Shown here piece by piece: positions 41,146 through 50,560 of a stretch of 64,000 nucleotides of DNA. Source of the stretch: Pseudomonas mucoides (GTDB lineage Bacteria > Pseudomonadota > Gammaproteobacteria > Pseudomonadales > Pseudomonadaceae); NCBI RefSeq assembly GCF_015461845.1, contig NZ_JACOPW010000011.1, positions 62,001-126,000 of the forward strand, in the 5' to 3' direction. The position numbers and the translations under genes were made by a program. The notes under the pieces are model-generated. The model had not been told where the DNA came from. It ran no database searches and saw only the letters and a program-made list of their open reading frames with translations. Each line of letters opens with the position of its first letter. Position 1 is the stretch's first letter.

Positions 41146-41284
41146 CCGCGCGCCAATCGACTCAAAAAATACGTCACCCCGACGGCCTGATGCTCAGGTC
41201 GTTCATCGGGCGCGCCCTTCTGCGCGCCGGTTTCGGGGTGGCGGCGACTCTCCAAAAATCATAAGAAATCATCAGGAGCACCGT

Positions 41285-42610
41285 ATGTACAACCGAACCG
41301 TCCCCACCGCCCTCTTGCTGGCCGCCAGCTCCCTGTGCGCGCAGGCCGCAGACACCGCCGCGCACGGCTTTCTGGAAGACAGCAAAGCCACCCTGTCGAT
41401 GCGCACCTTGTATTTCAACAGCGACAACCGCGACGGCACCGCCGCGCCTTCGAAAACCGAGGAGACCGCCCAGGGTTTTGTGCTGCGTTACGAGTCGGGG
41501 TTTACCCAAGGTCCGGTAGGGTTCGGCCTGGATGCGCAGGCGCTGCTCGGTATCACACTGGACAGCGGCGATGGTCGCCACGTCGGCAGCGGCATGATCC
41601 CCACCGATGGCGACGGTGCAGTGGGCGCCTGGAGCAGCTTCGGCCCGACGGCGAAAATGCGCATCTCCAAGACAGAGTTTCGCTACGGCACTTTGCTGCC
41701 CAAGTTACCGATCCTCATCGCCAACGATGCGCGCGTATTGCCGCAGTCATTCACGGGTGCCCAAATCACTTCGAACGACATTGAAAATCTGACGCTGACC
41801 AGCGGCGTGCTTGAACACGCGGTCGGCCGAGCTTCGACAGACCGGACCGGCCTGTCGGTCCCCGGCGCCACGCAGGACAGTAACAAGTTCTACTACGCTG
41901 GCGGTGATTACAACATCACCAAGGATTTGAAGGCCCAGTACTACTTCGCGCAGCTGGAAGAGTTCTACAACCAGAACTTCCTCGGGCTGGTCCACGTTCT
42001 GCCGATTGACGGCAAAAGCTCCCTCACCACTGACCTGCGCTACTTCAACACCACGTCGACCGGCGCCAACAGCAGCGCCGCCGGCCGGGCCCGAGGCTAC
42101 GGCATGTCGGGTTACACCGAGGACAACAACGGCGAGATCGACAACAACACCTGGGCGGCGATGATCACCTACGTGAACGGCGGCCACTCGGTGTCGCTGG
42201 GGCATCAACAGGTGAGCGATGGCAGCAACTTCGTCCAGCCCAACCAGGGCAGTCTGGTGGACAAGGGCGCCGGTGGCGGCAGCGTTTACCTGCCCACGGA
42301 CAAGATGATCCAGAACTTTGCCCGCGCCGGTGAACAGACCAACTTCGGTCAGTACACCTATGACTTCGCGCCCTTGGGCGTGCCGGGGTTGAAGGCGTCG
42401 GTGGTGTACCTCAAGGGCACGGACATCAAGGCCCGCAACGCCAGCGACCAGTCCGAGTGGGAGCGCGACATGACCCTGGACTACGTGCTGCAATCGGGCA
42501 CGCTCAAGGGGCTCGGTTTCACCGTGCGCAACGCCAAGTCCAACACCGATGCCGGGCGCAACGTCGATCAAAACCGCTTTATCGTCAACTACACGATCTC
42601 GCTGTTGTAA
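41285..42610 (+). CDS. OprD-family outer-membrane porin
   Basis: This 441-aa protein has a signal peptide (LLLAASSLCAQA) and the OprD start FLEDSKATLSMRTLYFNSDN. Recurrent beta-strand patterns follow (AQGFVLRYESGFTQGPVGFG, TEFRYGTLLPKLPIL), with a C terminus reading FIVNYTISLL. The N-terminal FLEDS.A.L..R..Y.N motif is diagnostic for this substrate-selective porin family. AGGAG six bases before ATG supports the start. The position after a GntP permease suggests a sugar-acid or carboxylate channel; the substrate cannot be read from the sequence. Confidence 0.9.
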   Translation: MYNRTVPTALLLAASSLCAQAADTAAHGFLEDSKATLSMRTLYFNSDNRDGTAAPSKTEETAQGFVLRYESGFTQGPVGFGLDAQALLGITLDSGDGRHVGSGMIPTDGDGAVGAWSSFGPTAKMRISKTEFRYGTLLPKLPILIANDARVLPQSFTGAQITSNDIENLTLTSGVLEHAVGRASTDRTGLSVPGATQDSNKFYYAGGDYNITKDLKAQYYFAQLEEFYNQNFLGLVHVLPIDGKSSLTTDLRYFNTTSTGANSSAAGRARGYGMSGYTEDNNGEIDNNTWAAMITYVNGGHSVSLGHQQVSDGSNFVQPNQGSLVDKGAGGGSVYLPTDKMIQNFARAGEQTNFGQYTYDFAPLGVPGLKASVVYLKGTDIKARNASDQSEWERDMTLDYVLQSGTLKGLGFTVRNAKSNTDAGRNVDQNRFIVNYTISLL

Positions 42611-42631
42611 CCACCGCCGGTTGAGAAACAA

Positions 42632-42687
42632 ACGCCCCCTGTAGCAGCCGGACGCAGGCTTCGCCAGCTGCTACAGGGGGTCGCGTT
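42632..42687. repeat. Inverted repeat CCCCTGTAGCAGC, REP-like
   Basis: The arms ACGCCCCCTGTAGCAGC and GCTGCTACAGGGGGTCGCGT enclose about 16 bases. Such TGTAGCAGC elements recur in Pseudomonas genomes. It follows the porin gene and may also stop its transcript, although no T run follows. Confidence 0.65.
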
Positions 42688-42882
42688 TCGGTCGTTGATT
42701 GGAGGGCGGTGGGCTGGCGAGTGGATATCTGCACGAAGCTGATTATGCTTCAAGTATTCCGGCAGAAATGCCGGCGCCCTGCTTCGTGCAATTTGCAATC
42801 CGACGACATCAGCCCCAGGGCCTGGGTGCGGCAATTGATGAGAGGTACTCCGGCCTATAACAAGAGCAAGACGGAGAACACC

Positions 42883-44559
42883 ATGGCCGCAATCGACAGT
42901 ACAACCACAGGCAGTACGCCCGGACACGGCATCACCAAGGAGGAGCGCAAAGTCATTTTCGCGTCGTCCCTGGGTACCGTATTCGAATGGTATGACTTCT
43001 ACCTTTACGGCTCTCTCGCCGCGATCATCGCCAAGCATTTCTTCGCCGGCGTCAACGAGACCACGGCGTTCATCTTCGCCCTGCTCGCCTTCGCCGCGGG
43101 TTTCGCCGTGAGGCCTTTCGGCGCCATTGTGTTCGGCCGGTTGGGCGACATGATCGGGCGCAAGCACACCTTCCTCATTACCATTGTCATCATGGGCATC
43201 TCCACCGCCATCGTCGGCTTCCTGCCCGGCTACGCCACCATTGGCGTGGCGGCGCCGGTCATCCTGATCACCCTGCGCCTGTTGCAAGGCCTGGCACTGG
43301 GCGGTGAATACGGCGGCGCGGCGACGTACGTGGCCGAACATGCGCCGCCCGGCAGACGCGGTTACTTCACCTCGTGGATCCAGACCACCGCGACCCTCGG
43401 CCTGTTTCTGTCGCTGCTGGTGATCCTCGCCTGCCGCACCCTACTCGGCACCGAAGCGTTCGAAGCCTGGGGCTGGCGGGTTCCGTTCCTGCTGTCGATC
43501 CTGCTGCTGATTGTCTCGGTGTACATCCGCCTGCAACTCAGCGAGTCGCCGGTGTTCAAGAAAATGAAGGAAGAAGGCAAGGCGTCGAAGGCGCCGCTGA
43601 CCGAATCCTTCGCCCGTTGGGGCAACCTGAAAATCGTGATCATGGCGTTGCTCGGCGGGACGGCCGGTCAGGCGGTGGTCTGGTACACCGGGCAGTTCTA
43701 TGCACTGTTTTTCCTGCTGCAAACCCTGAAGATCGACCCGCAAACCGCCAACCTGCTAATCGCCGGTTCGCTGCTGATCGGTACGCCGTTCTTCGTGATT
43801 TTCGGCAGCCTGTCCGACCGCATCGGCCGCAAGGGCATCATCATGGCCGGCTGCATCCTCGCGGCGCTGACCTACTTTCCGATTTTCCACGCGTTGACCC
43901 AATACGGTAACCCCGACGTATTCGTTGCGCAGGAGAAGAACCCGGTCACGGTGATCGCCGATCCGGGCCAGTGCTCGTTCCAGTTCGACCCGGTGGGCAA
44001 GGCCCGATTCACCAGTTCCTGCGACCTCGCCAAGAGCCTGCTGGCGAAGCGGGCCATCCCCTACAAAAACGAGAAGGCGGAACCGGGCACCGTCGCCCAG
44101 GTGCGCATCGGCGACAAGGTCATCCAGAGTTTCGAGGGCACCAGCCTGCCGGCCGCCGACTTCAAGACCCGCAATGACGCCTTCACCGCCACCCTCACCC
44201 TGGCCCTGAAGGACGCCGGTTACCCCGAAAAGGCTGACCCGACGAAGACCAACTACCCGATGGTGTTGCTGCTGCTGACCCTCCTCGTGATCTACGTGAC
44301 CATGGTCTACGGGCCTATCGCTGCGTGGCTGGTGGAACTGTTCCCGGCGCGCATCCGCTACACCTCGATGTCGCTGCCGTACCACATCGGCAACGGCTGG
44401 TTCGGCGGGTTTCTGCCAACAGTGGCGTTCGCCATGGTCGCGGCCACCGGGGATATCTATTACGGGTTGTGGTATCCGATCGTGATCGCGGTGATGACAG
44501 CGATTCTCGGCACGTTCTTCCTGCCGGAAACCAAGGACCGCGAGCTTCATCACACCTGA
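42883..44559 (+). CDS. MHS-family MFS metabolite/H+ symporter with large loop insertion
   Basis: This 558-aa transporter has the MHS start region FASSLGTVFEWYDFYLYGSL, the helix 2-3 loop FGRLGDMIGRKHTF, and RLLQGLALGGEYGGAATYVA of ProP/ShiA/KgtP-like symporters. Residues from about 336 to 457 form a long hydrophilic segment with two cysteines (GQCSF, SSCDL), absent from the usual 430-450-aa members. The remaining helices follow, with AAWLVELFPARIRYTS. The start at 42883 has GGAG upstream. A convergent GlxA-type regulator gene lies next to it. The substrate is unknown; MHS proteins carry carboxylates, betaines or aromatic acids. Confidence 0.87.
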   Translation: MAAIDSTTTGSTPGHGITKEERKVIFASSLGTVFEWYDFYLYGSLAAIIAKHFFAGVNETTAFIFALLAFAAGFAVRPFGAIVFGRLGDMIGRKHTFLITIVIMGISTAIVGFLPGYATIGVAAPVILITLRLLQGLALGGEYGGAATYVAEHAPPGRRGYFTSWIQTTATLGLFLSLLVILACRTLLGTEAFEAWGWRVPFLLSILLLIVSVYIRLQLSESPVFKKMKEEGKASKAPLTESFARWGNLKIVIMALLGGTAGQAVVWYTGQFYALFFLLQTLKIDPQTANLLIAGSLLIGTPFFVIFGSLSDRIGRKGIIMAGCILAALTYFPIFHALTQYGNPDVFVAQEKNPVTVIADPGQCSFQFDPVGKARFTSSCDLAKSLLAKRAIPYKNEKAEPGTVAQVRIGDKVIQSFEGTSLPAADFKTRNDAFTATLTLALKDAGYPEKADPTKTNYPMVLLLLTLLVIYVTMVYGPIAAWLVELFPARIRYTSMSLPYHIGNGWFGGFLPTVAFAMVAATGDIYYGLWYPIVIAVMTAILGTFFLPETKDRELHHT

Positions 44560-44570
44560 AATGCGCAGCC

Positions 44571-44593
44571 GCCCTCTCCTGCCGGGAGAGGGC
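44571..44593. terminator. GC-rich hairpin between convergent genes
   Basis: GCCCTCTCC pairs with GGAGAGGGC around a 5-base loop, right after the transporter stop codon and before the convergent regulator gene end. No T run follows, so the termination role is tentative. Confidence 0.45.
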
Positions 44594-44602
44594 GTGGCGG
44601 GT

Positions 44603-45586
44603 TCATTTGACCAGCCGTTTTTCCTTGGACGGCCGGTAGCCGAAGTACGAGCTGTAGCACTTGCTGAAATGGCTCGGCGAAACAAACCCGCACGCCACCA
44701 GCACGTCCACCTGGGACAGCTCGGTGTGCTGCAACAGCCGACGCGCCTCAGTGATGCGCAGTTCCATGTAATAGCGCTGCGGCGTGGTGCCCAGTTGCTC
44801 CTTGAACAGGCGCTCCAGTTGCCGACGTGAACGTCCGGCGTAGACCGCCAGTTGTTCCAGCTCCAGCGGTTCTTCGAGGTTGGCGTCCATCAGCTTGACC
44901 ACCTCGCGCAACGGCGCGCTGACGCAGATGTTTTCCGCCGGTTTGATCCGCCGGTAACGCGACTCTTCAAACGCCAGAATGTCCTCGATGCCCTCGACCA
45001 GGGCTTTGTCGTGCAGCCCTTTGATCCAGTCCAGCGCCATATGGAAAGCCCCCGAAGGACTCGACGCCGTCAGTCGGTCACGGTCAATCACATAGGGTTC
45101 GCTGGTGACCTGTGCCGCTTTGGACACTTCCGCCAGTGCCGGTCGATGCTCGGGGTGAATGGCACAACGATAACCGTCCAGCAGGCCAGCGCTGCCGAGG
45201 AACCAGGCGCCATTCCACAGCCCGGCCAAGGTGACGCCGCGCTCTGCCGCCGCCCTGAGCAGGTGGACGAAGTCATCGGCGACTTTCAGCTCCGTGCGGT
45301 AGCCGCCACACACCACCAACAGGTCCAGTTGCTGAATCGCCGCGGCATCGAAACGCGCGTCAGGCCGGATCACCAGGCCCAGATCACTGACCACCTCACC
45401 GTCATGCAAGCCAAACGTTCGCGAGGCGAACAGGCCGGGACGCAACAGATTCGCGGTGACGATCGTATCCAGTGCCTGGGTGAATGCCGGCAGCGAGAAG
45501 TGTTCGAGCAGCAAAAAGCCTGTGCGCGTTATCGGCACAGGCTTGTCCGCAGGTTCGTTGAGATAGCGGAGGTTTTTACCCTTCAT
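44603..45586 (-). CDS. GlxA-type transcriptional regulator (DJ-1/PfpI plus AraC domains)
   Basis: This 327-aa protein has an N-terminal DJ-1/PfpI-like sensor domain (GFLLLEHFSLPAFTQALDTI, LLVVCGGYRTE, LAGLWNGAWFLGSAGLLDG) and a C-terminal AraC domain (LAVYAGRSRRQLERLFKEQL, VDVLVACGFVSPSHFSKCYS). The nucleophile elbow reads WNGAW, so the usual Cys of DJ-1 proteases is absent. Relatives include GbdR, CdhR and ArgR, which sense betaine, carnitine and arginine catabolites. ATG at 45586 is chosen although its ribosome site is weak; a GTG at 45628 is possible. The convergent MHS transporter is a plausible target. Confidence 0.87.
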   Translation of the reverse strand: MKGKNLRYLNEPADKPVPITRTGFLLLEHFSLPAFTQALDTIVTANLLRPGLFASRTFGLHDGEVVSDLGLVIRPDARFDAAAIQQLDLLVVCGGYRTELKVADDFVHLLRAAAERGVTLAGLWNGAWFLGSAGLLDGYRCAIHPEHRPALAEVSKAAQVTSEPYVIDRDRLTASSPSGAFHMALDWIKGLHDKALVEGIEDILAFEESRYRRIKPAENICVSAPLREVVKLMDANLEEPLELEQLAVYAGRSRRQLERLFKEQLGTTPQRYYMELRITEARRLLQHTELSQVDVLVACGFVSPSHFSKCYSSYFGYRPSKEKRLVK

Positions 45587-45786
45587 GCCGCCGCTGAATT
45601 GCCGTCGTTCGATCAATGTCCGACCCACTCGATTACGTTAACTACAGAAGTCAAAACCCGTGGAATCATTATGCGACAGATCCGGCGGGCTGGAAGCCGG
45701 TCGACGTCAGGTTGGCGAGACTGCGTGCTTTTCTGTCCGCTGATCGCAGCCTCGCCAAGGCTCGACAGTTGCTACGGGGAAAGTGT

Positions 45787-45842
45787 TGATCGTTCCCACG
45801 CTCTGCGTGGGAATGCCACCCGGGACGCTCTGCGTTGCGTCT
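45787..45842. repeat. Inverted-repeat element GTTCCCACGCTCTGCGTGGGAA
   Basis: The hairpin TTCCCACG / CGTGGGAA is followed by GACGCTCTGCGTTGCGTC, a second imperfect hairpin. The GATCGTTCCCACGCTCTGCG sequence is a common dispersed repeat in Pseudomonas. Confidence 0.65.
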
Positions 45843-46616
45843 TCAGAGATTGCGCGACAGCGCCCGGCGTACGCTGTCGCTGTTCAGCGCAGGGCTTTGT
45901 GCCGGAGCATCGACGCGGTTCTGAACCGCTTTCGCTTCGTCAACAGGGCTTTCTTCCTCAATCACGATGTCTGCCTCGACAAAGAGCTCTACCTGTGCAG
46001 AAGGTTGCACCACGTGGGCAGGACTTGGCGCCCGGCTGCGATTACCGGCCAAAGTGTCCAGTTTGTCGAGGTAGGCATTCAAATCGCTGACCAGCAGTTT
46101 CTTGCGCTGGGAGCCCTGGTACCACGCGTAGCAAAAATAGCCCGCCCCCGCCAGGATACCCAGCCCGCCTGTAGCCAGACCCGCGACACACAACCCGGAC
46201 ACGATCATCACGGTCTTCCAGTTGAAGGGCGCCAGCTCCAGCTCGGTATGCAGCGCGTTGGCGTCACGCAACACCCAACGTTTGGACGCCGTGTGATTCT
46301 GCAGAATGGTGTGCAAGGGCGAACCATCCTTTTTCAACGCACTGATCAACGAGACTTCCTGACCCGTGCGTAATGGAATGTCCACGCCACGCAGCTTTAC
46401 ATCGTGTTCGACGCCGTCCGGGGTCTTGACCCAGAACTCATGATTGATGATCGACACCGAACTGATACGCACCGGCGTTACTTCACTGTCCTTGCCGTTC
46501 ACATGAACGCCACCGGTGGACGTCACGCGGGTTTCGCTGAGCTTTTCGCTGCCCACCACTTCACCGCTCAAGACTGTGAAAACAACGGTTGTATCGCCAT
46601 GGGTGAAGGTGTGCAT
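45843..46616 (-). CDS. Hypothetical protein with central membrane hairpin
   Basis: This 257-aa protein is not recognised. The N-terminal 125 residues are soluble and beta-rich, with repeating polar strands (VFTVLSGEVVGSEKLSETRV, INHEFWVKTPDGVEHDVKLR). A hydrophobic stretch at about 133-166 could form two helices (VMIVSGLCVAGLATGGLGIL, AGYFCYAWYQG). A basic KKLLVSD linker, then a Pro/Ala-rich acidic tail (VEADIVIEEESPVDEAKA), follow. The composition suggests a cytoplasmic sensor or regulator of membrane traffic, but this is only a description. It is a single gene with no functional neighbour. Confidence 0.65.
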   Translation of the reverse strand: MHTFTHGDTTVVFTVLSGEVVGSEKLSETRVTSTGGVHVNGKDSEVTPVRISSVSIINHEFWVKTPDGVEHDVKLRGVDIPLRTGQEVSLISALKKDGSPLHTILQNHTASKRWVLRDANALHTELELAPFNWKTVMIVSGLCVAGLATGGLGILAGAGYFCYAWYQGSQRKKLLVSDLNAYLDKLDTLAGNRSRAPSPAHVVQPSAQVELFVEADIVIEEESPVDEAKAVQNRVDAPAQSPALNSDSVRRALSRNL

Positions 46617-46891
46617 TTTCGATTCCTTGAAAGGTCCGCATCGGTCGACGTACAGGAGAAAGATACGTATGCGGCGGATGCTACTAAGCAGCCAACAGGC
46701 TGTCCAGAAATCGCCGCCGCTGGTGACGCGGACCGAACGGCGATTATGCCGTCACGACTCTCAAGAAATTTCTAAGAACTGGTGGCCAGTGACGATATTT
46801 TGACCCTGGTCGTTAAACGCGAAGACTGACCACAAAGATTGTGCTCAACCCCTCTCCTACAGGGGTTTGGGGGTGGGTTGTAGATTTGGGT

Positions 46892-47722
46892 TCAGTGCTG
46901 GCGCAACCACTCGATAAACAGCGCAAACAACTCTGACTGCGACCCGACTTCCAGCTTCAAATACAGATTCTTGCGGTGCATGCGCACCGTCTCCGGCGAG
47001 ATGCTCATCTGGCTGGCCGTGGATTTCACCGAATGCCCCCGAAGTACCATGTGCGCCACTTCCCGCTCGCGCTCGGTCAACACGTCGCAGCCAAAGTTTT
47101 CGAAGGCGGACTGCACGCGTTGCTTCAGATCGTCACTTTCAGTGACTGCGCTTTGCACCAGGCCACGACGGCCAAACTCACTGACAAATTCCCGTACCAA
47201 AGGCTCCACCGCGCGCAACAGATTCAACTGCTCCGCCCGCAGGCTTTCCCCGCCAAATCCCTGAAACAGGCTGACCGAGACCTGGCTGTCATGCCCCGTA
47301 TCGATCAGGTAAAAACTGTCCTCAGAACACCCGGTCTTCAAGTAATAAGTCTTGTAGTACTCGCTGTCGAAGAAGTTGTCCGGGGCGATTTCCTCCAGGT
47401 GATAAAACCCTTCGGCCAGGCCCTGTTCCACCGCCAGGCAAAACGGGTCGAGCAAGTAGCCACCGGAAAAATAGCGGTCGATGATCGAGTCCCGGTACTG
47501 CTCCGGGATACCGCGCTGGTACAGCAACTGCGGCGCGCGGTCCTTGTGTTCGAGGCTGATCATCACCGATTCGATGGACACCAGATGCCCGAACGCCGAC
47601 GCCAGGTAGTGCAGCGCATCAGGCGCGTCGACATGGGCGAATGCCTCGCGCATGTCGCCGTGCCATTTGTGCAAGGCCCCGAAGGGCAATGCGATCAGCG
47701 TATCGTCGTTGGGTTTGCTCAT
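46892..47722 (-). CDS. LuxR-type transcriptional regulator
   Basis: This 276-aa protein has an N-terminal PAS/autoinducer-like domain of about 200 residues (YLASAFGHLVSIESVMISLE, LLYQRGIPEQYRDSIIDRYF) and a C-terminal LuxR helix-turn-helix (LTEREREVAHMVLRGHSVKS, ISPETVRMHRKNLYLKL). The ATG at 47722 starts near the domain; an ATG at 47779 would overlap the upstream aminotransferase stop by four bases (ATGA) and add 19 residues, also plausible. It is the last gene of a binding protein-aminotransferase-regulator set, so it may control polyamine or amino-acid use. Confidence 0.87.
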   Translation of the reverse strand: MSKPNDDTLIALPFGALHKWHGDMREAFAHVDAPDALHYLASAFGHLVSIESVMISLEHKDRAPQLLYQRGIPEQYRDSIIDRYFSGGYLLDPFCLAVEQGLAEGFYHLEEIAPDNFFDSEYYKTYYLKTGCSEDSFYLIDTGHDSQVSVSLFQGFGGESLRAEQLNLLRAVEPLVREFVSEFGRRGLVQSAVTESDDLKQRVQSAFENFGCDVLTEREREVAHMVLRGHSVKSTASQMSISPETVRMHRKNLYLKLEVGSQSELFALFIEWLRQH

Positions 47723-47775
47723 GCCTCGCAGTCTAGCGGGAGAACCGACGCCGGGTAACCGCCGATTGATCGAAC

Positions 47776-49194
47776 TCATTGCCCGACGTACTGGCCGCTT
47801 TTCTCAAGCTCGGCCGCCACTTCAAGAATGCACACCCGCAGGATCTCGACGATTTCATCGACCTGGGCGCACGTCAGGATCAACGGCGGCGACATTACGT
47901 TGAGGTGCATGATCGGCCGCACCAGCAAGCCTCGGGCCTGGGCCCGGGAGTGAATCATCTCGCCGATGTTGATCTCATCGGCGAACAACGCCTTGGTGCG
48001 TTTGTCGGCCACGAACTCCACGCAGGCCATGAACTTCTGGCAGCGCACATCGCCCACCAACGGCAAGTCGCTGAGGGTTGCCAGGCGTTCTTCGAGATAG
48101 GCGCCGACCACCTCGACATGTTCCAGCAGGTGTTCGCGCTCGATGATCTCGATGTTTTTCAGCGCCGCCGTGCAGCACACCGGGTGGCCGCTGTAGGTGA
48201 AGCCGTGGGTAAAGCAGCGACCCTTGCCGGGCTCGGCGATGACTTTCCAGATACGGTCGGAAAAGATGCACGCGCCCAACGGCAAATAAGCCGACGTCAG
48301 GCCTTTGGCCGTGGTGATGATGTCTGGCTGCACATCGAACAGATCATAAGAAGCGAAAAATTTGCCCAGACGCCCGAACGACGTCACCACTTCATCGGCG
48401 ACAAACAGAATGTCGTAGCGCTGGCAGACTTCCCACATGCGTTTCAGGTAACCCTTGGGCGGAATGATCACCCCGCCCGAGCCCATGATCGGCTCGGCAA
48501 AGAAGCCCGCAACCTTGTCCGCGCCGATGGCCAGGATCTTGTCCTCGAACTCCTTGATCAGGAACTCGAGAAACTGCGCCTCGTCCATACCGTCCGGTGC
48601 GCGGTAAGGATTCGGGTTGGAGACGTGGTGGATCTTGTCGTTGGCGTAATCGAATTCCGGCACGCGGTCGGCGGCTTTGTTGCCAATCGACATCGTCAGC
48701 GTGGTGGAGCCGTGATACGCGTTAAACCGGGCGATGACGTGCTTCTTCTGCGGTTTGCCACGGCAGTTCTGGTAGTACTGAATCAGCCTGTACGCGGTGT
48801 CGACGGCGGTGGAGCCGCCGGTGGTCAGGAACACATGATCGAGATCGCCCGGCGCCAGGCTGGCGAGCTTTTCGCACAACTGGATGGCGACGTTGTTGGA
48901 CATGTCGGAAAACGGATTCGAATACGCCAGTTGCCGTACCTGATCGGCAATCGCCAGAGCCATTTCCTCGCGGCCCAAACCGATGTTGGTGCACCACATG
49001 CCGCCGACTGCATCGAGAAAACGGTTGCCGTGAGCGTCGTAAATATAGGCGCCGTCACCGGCCACAATGTTCAGCGCACCCTGTTCGGCGTGTTCGTCGA
49101 ACACGTGGTAGCCGTGCATGTAGTGGGCTTTGTCAGCCTTGATCAACTGGGCGTCATCAACGGCCGGCAGTGCTTTCAACGTTGGAGTAGCCAT
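47776..49194 (-). CDS. Class III PLP aminotransferase, putrescine/omega-amine type
   Basis: This 472-aa enzyme has the class III aminotransferase plan: YIYDAHGNRFLDAVGGMWCT, FLTTGGSTAVDTAYRLIQYY (phosphate-binding), NAYHGSTTLTMSIG, the PLP-stacking FVADEVVTSFGR, and the Schiff-base lysine in DIITTAKGLTSAYLPLG. It resembles SpuC-like putrescine:pyruvate and other omega-amine aminotransferases. GAGG seven bases before ATG supports the start. It follows a polyamine-type binding-protein gene by 30 bases, supporting an amine substrate. Confidence 0.87.
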   Translation of the reverse strand: MATPTLKALPAVDDAQLIKADKAHYMHGYHVFDEHAEQGALNIVAGDGAYIYDAHGNRFLDAVGGMWCTNIGLGREEMALAIADQVRQLAYSNPFSDMSNNVAIQLCEKLASLAPGDLDHVFLTTGGSTAVDTAYRLIQYYQNCRGKPQKKHVIARFNAYHGSTTLTMSIGNKAADRVPEFDYANDKIHHVSNPNPYRAPDGMDEAQFLEFLIKEFEDKILAIGADKVAGFFAEPIMGSGGVIIPPKGYLKRMWEVCQRYDILFVADEVVTSFGRLGKFFASYDLFDVQPDIITTAKGLTSAYLPLGACIFSDRIWKVIAEPGKGRCFTHGFTYSGHPVCCTAALKNIEIIEREHLLEHVEVVGAYLEERLATLSDLPLVGDVRCQKFMACVEFVADKRTKALFADEINIGEMIHSRAQARGLLVRPIMHLNVMSPPLILTCAQVDEIVEILRVCILEVAAELEKSGQYVGQ

Positions 49195-49224
49195 ACAAAA
49201 ACCTCAAACCGAAGGGTTAAACGA

Positions 49225-50331
49225 TCAGATCCCGCTCTTCACCGTGCTCCAGACGCGGGTGATGGCGCGCATTTCCTTGGCGTCCTGGGTCTTCTGCGGA
49301 AACAGGCGCTGACGGGTTTCTTCATCGGGGTAGATCGCCGGATTGCTGCGCACATCGGCGTTGAGCAACGGCGTGGCCGCCGCGTTGCTGTTGGCGTAGT
49401 GGATGTAGTCGGTCACGTCCGCCATCACTTGGGGTTGCATCAAGTACTCAAGGAACTTGTGCGCGTTGGCCACGTGCGGCGCATCGGCGGGGATGTACAT
49501 GTTGTCGAACCAGATCAGCGAACCTTCCTTGGGAATGAAGTACGCCAGTTTGATCTTCAGCTTGGCCTCTTCGGCGCGGGCCATGGCGGTGGCGTAGTCG
49601 CCGGACCAGGTCATGGCCATGCAGACATCGCCGTTGGGCAGGCTGGTCAGGTAGTTCACCGAATCGAACTTCTTGATGTACGGCCGCACGGACAGCAACA
49701 AGTCCTGTGCGGCTTTCAAGTCTTCCGGCGACGCACTTCGCGGGTCTCGTCCGAGGTACTTCAAGGCCAGCGGAATCACTTCGGTGGGCGCATCGACCAG
49801 GGTGACGCCGCAGTCGGCGAAGCGCGAGACGATTTTGGGATCGAAGATCATCGCCAGCGAACCAATCGGCGCGTCCGGCATGCGCTGCTTGATCTTGTCG
49901 ACGTTGTAGGTGATGCCGTTGCTGCCCCAGGTGTACGGCGCGGAATACACGGTGCCGGCATCGAAGCCCTGCAAGTCCTGCAAGACTTTCGGGTCAAGGT
50001 TGGTCCAGCCCGGCAGCAACTTCTTGTCCAGCGGCTGGAACACTTTGGCCTTGATCAAGGGCGGCGCAAGGGAGGCATTCAATACCACCAGATCGTAACC
50101 GGAGTGCCCGGTCAGCAACTTCGCCTGGACGGTTTCGTAGGCATCAAAGGTGTCGTAAATCACCTTGATACCAGAGGCTTTCTCAAAGTCGGCGATGGTC
50201 TTTTCGCCGATGTAATCCGCCCAGTTATACAGCCGGAGCGTATTGTTTTCGTTCACGTCAGTGGCGGCGTGCACATTGAGTGTCAGCGGAACTAGCAACA
50301 GACTGGAAATCACCATGAGGGCCTTGCGCAT
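49225..50331 (-). CDS. Polyamine-type ABC transporter substrate-binding protein
   Basis: This 368-aa periplasmic protein has a signal peptide (SSLLLVPLTLNVHA) and then the PotF/SpuD pattern: TLRLYNWADYIGEKTIADFE, GIKVIYDTFDAYETVQAKLL, YDLVVLNASLAPPLIKA and VFQPLDKKLLPGW, ending VWSTVKSGI. Family members bind putrescine or spermidine through Trp/Asp residues such as those in YNWADYI and WSGDYA. The permease and ATPase genes are not here, so it may work with a transporter elsewhere or as a sensor for the linked regulator. AAGG lies upstream of ATG. Confidence 0.9.
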   Translation of the reverse strand: MRKALMVISSLLLVPLTLNVHAATDVNENNTLRLYNWADYIGEKTIADFEKASGIKVIYDTFDAYETVQAKLLTGHSGYDLVVLNASLAPPLIKAKVFQPLDKKLLPGWTNLDPKVLQDLQGFDAGTVYSAPYTWGSNGITYNVDKIKQRMPDAPIGSLAMIFDPKIVSRFADCGVTLVDAPTEVIPLALKYLGRDPRSASPEDLKAAQDLLLSVRPYIKKFDSVNYLTSLPNGDVCMAMTWSGDYATAMARAEEAKLKIKLAYFIPKEGSLIWFDNMYIPADAPHVANAHKFLEYLMQPQVMADVTDYIHYANSNAAATPLLNADVRSNPAIYPDEETRQRLFPQKTQDAKEMRAITRVWSTVKSGI

Positions 50332-50560
50332 AGCAAATTCACCTTATCAAGCGAAGTCGGTTCTGGACGACCGGTTGATGCCACTATTGAGTGATCGGGC
50401 CAACGGCACCATACCCCGAATGGGTGTGTGAACCTTTTTGCCGGCCAGCGCTGCGCGAAAACATGGCAAAAAGCAGCAGTTTCGTTGACTCGTTTTGTCA
50501 TAGCTCCCGCGCCCGTCAGGCGCTTAGAGTGGCTGCCGGACAAAACGGGCGGGGCATTCC

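Noticed and set aside
47779..50295. 838-aa plus-strand open frame opposite aminotransferase and binding protein
   Set aside because: It is antisense to two well-supported genes, with no start signal or recognisable domain.
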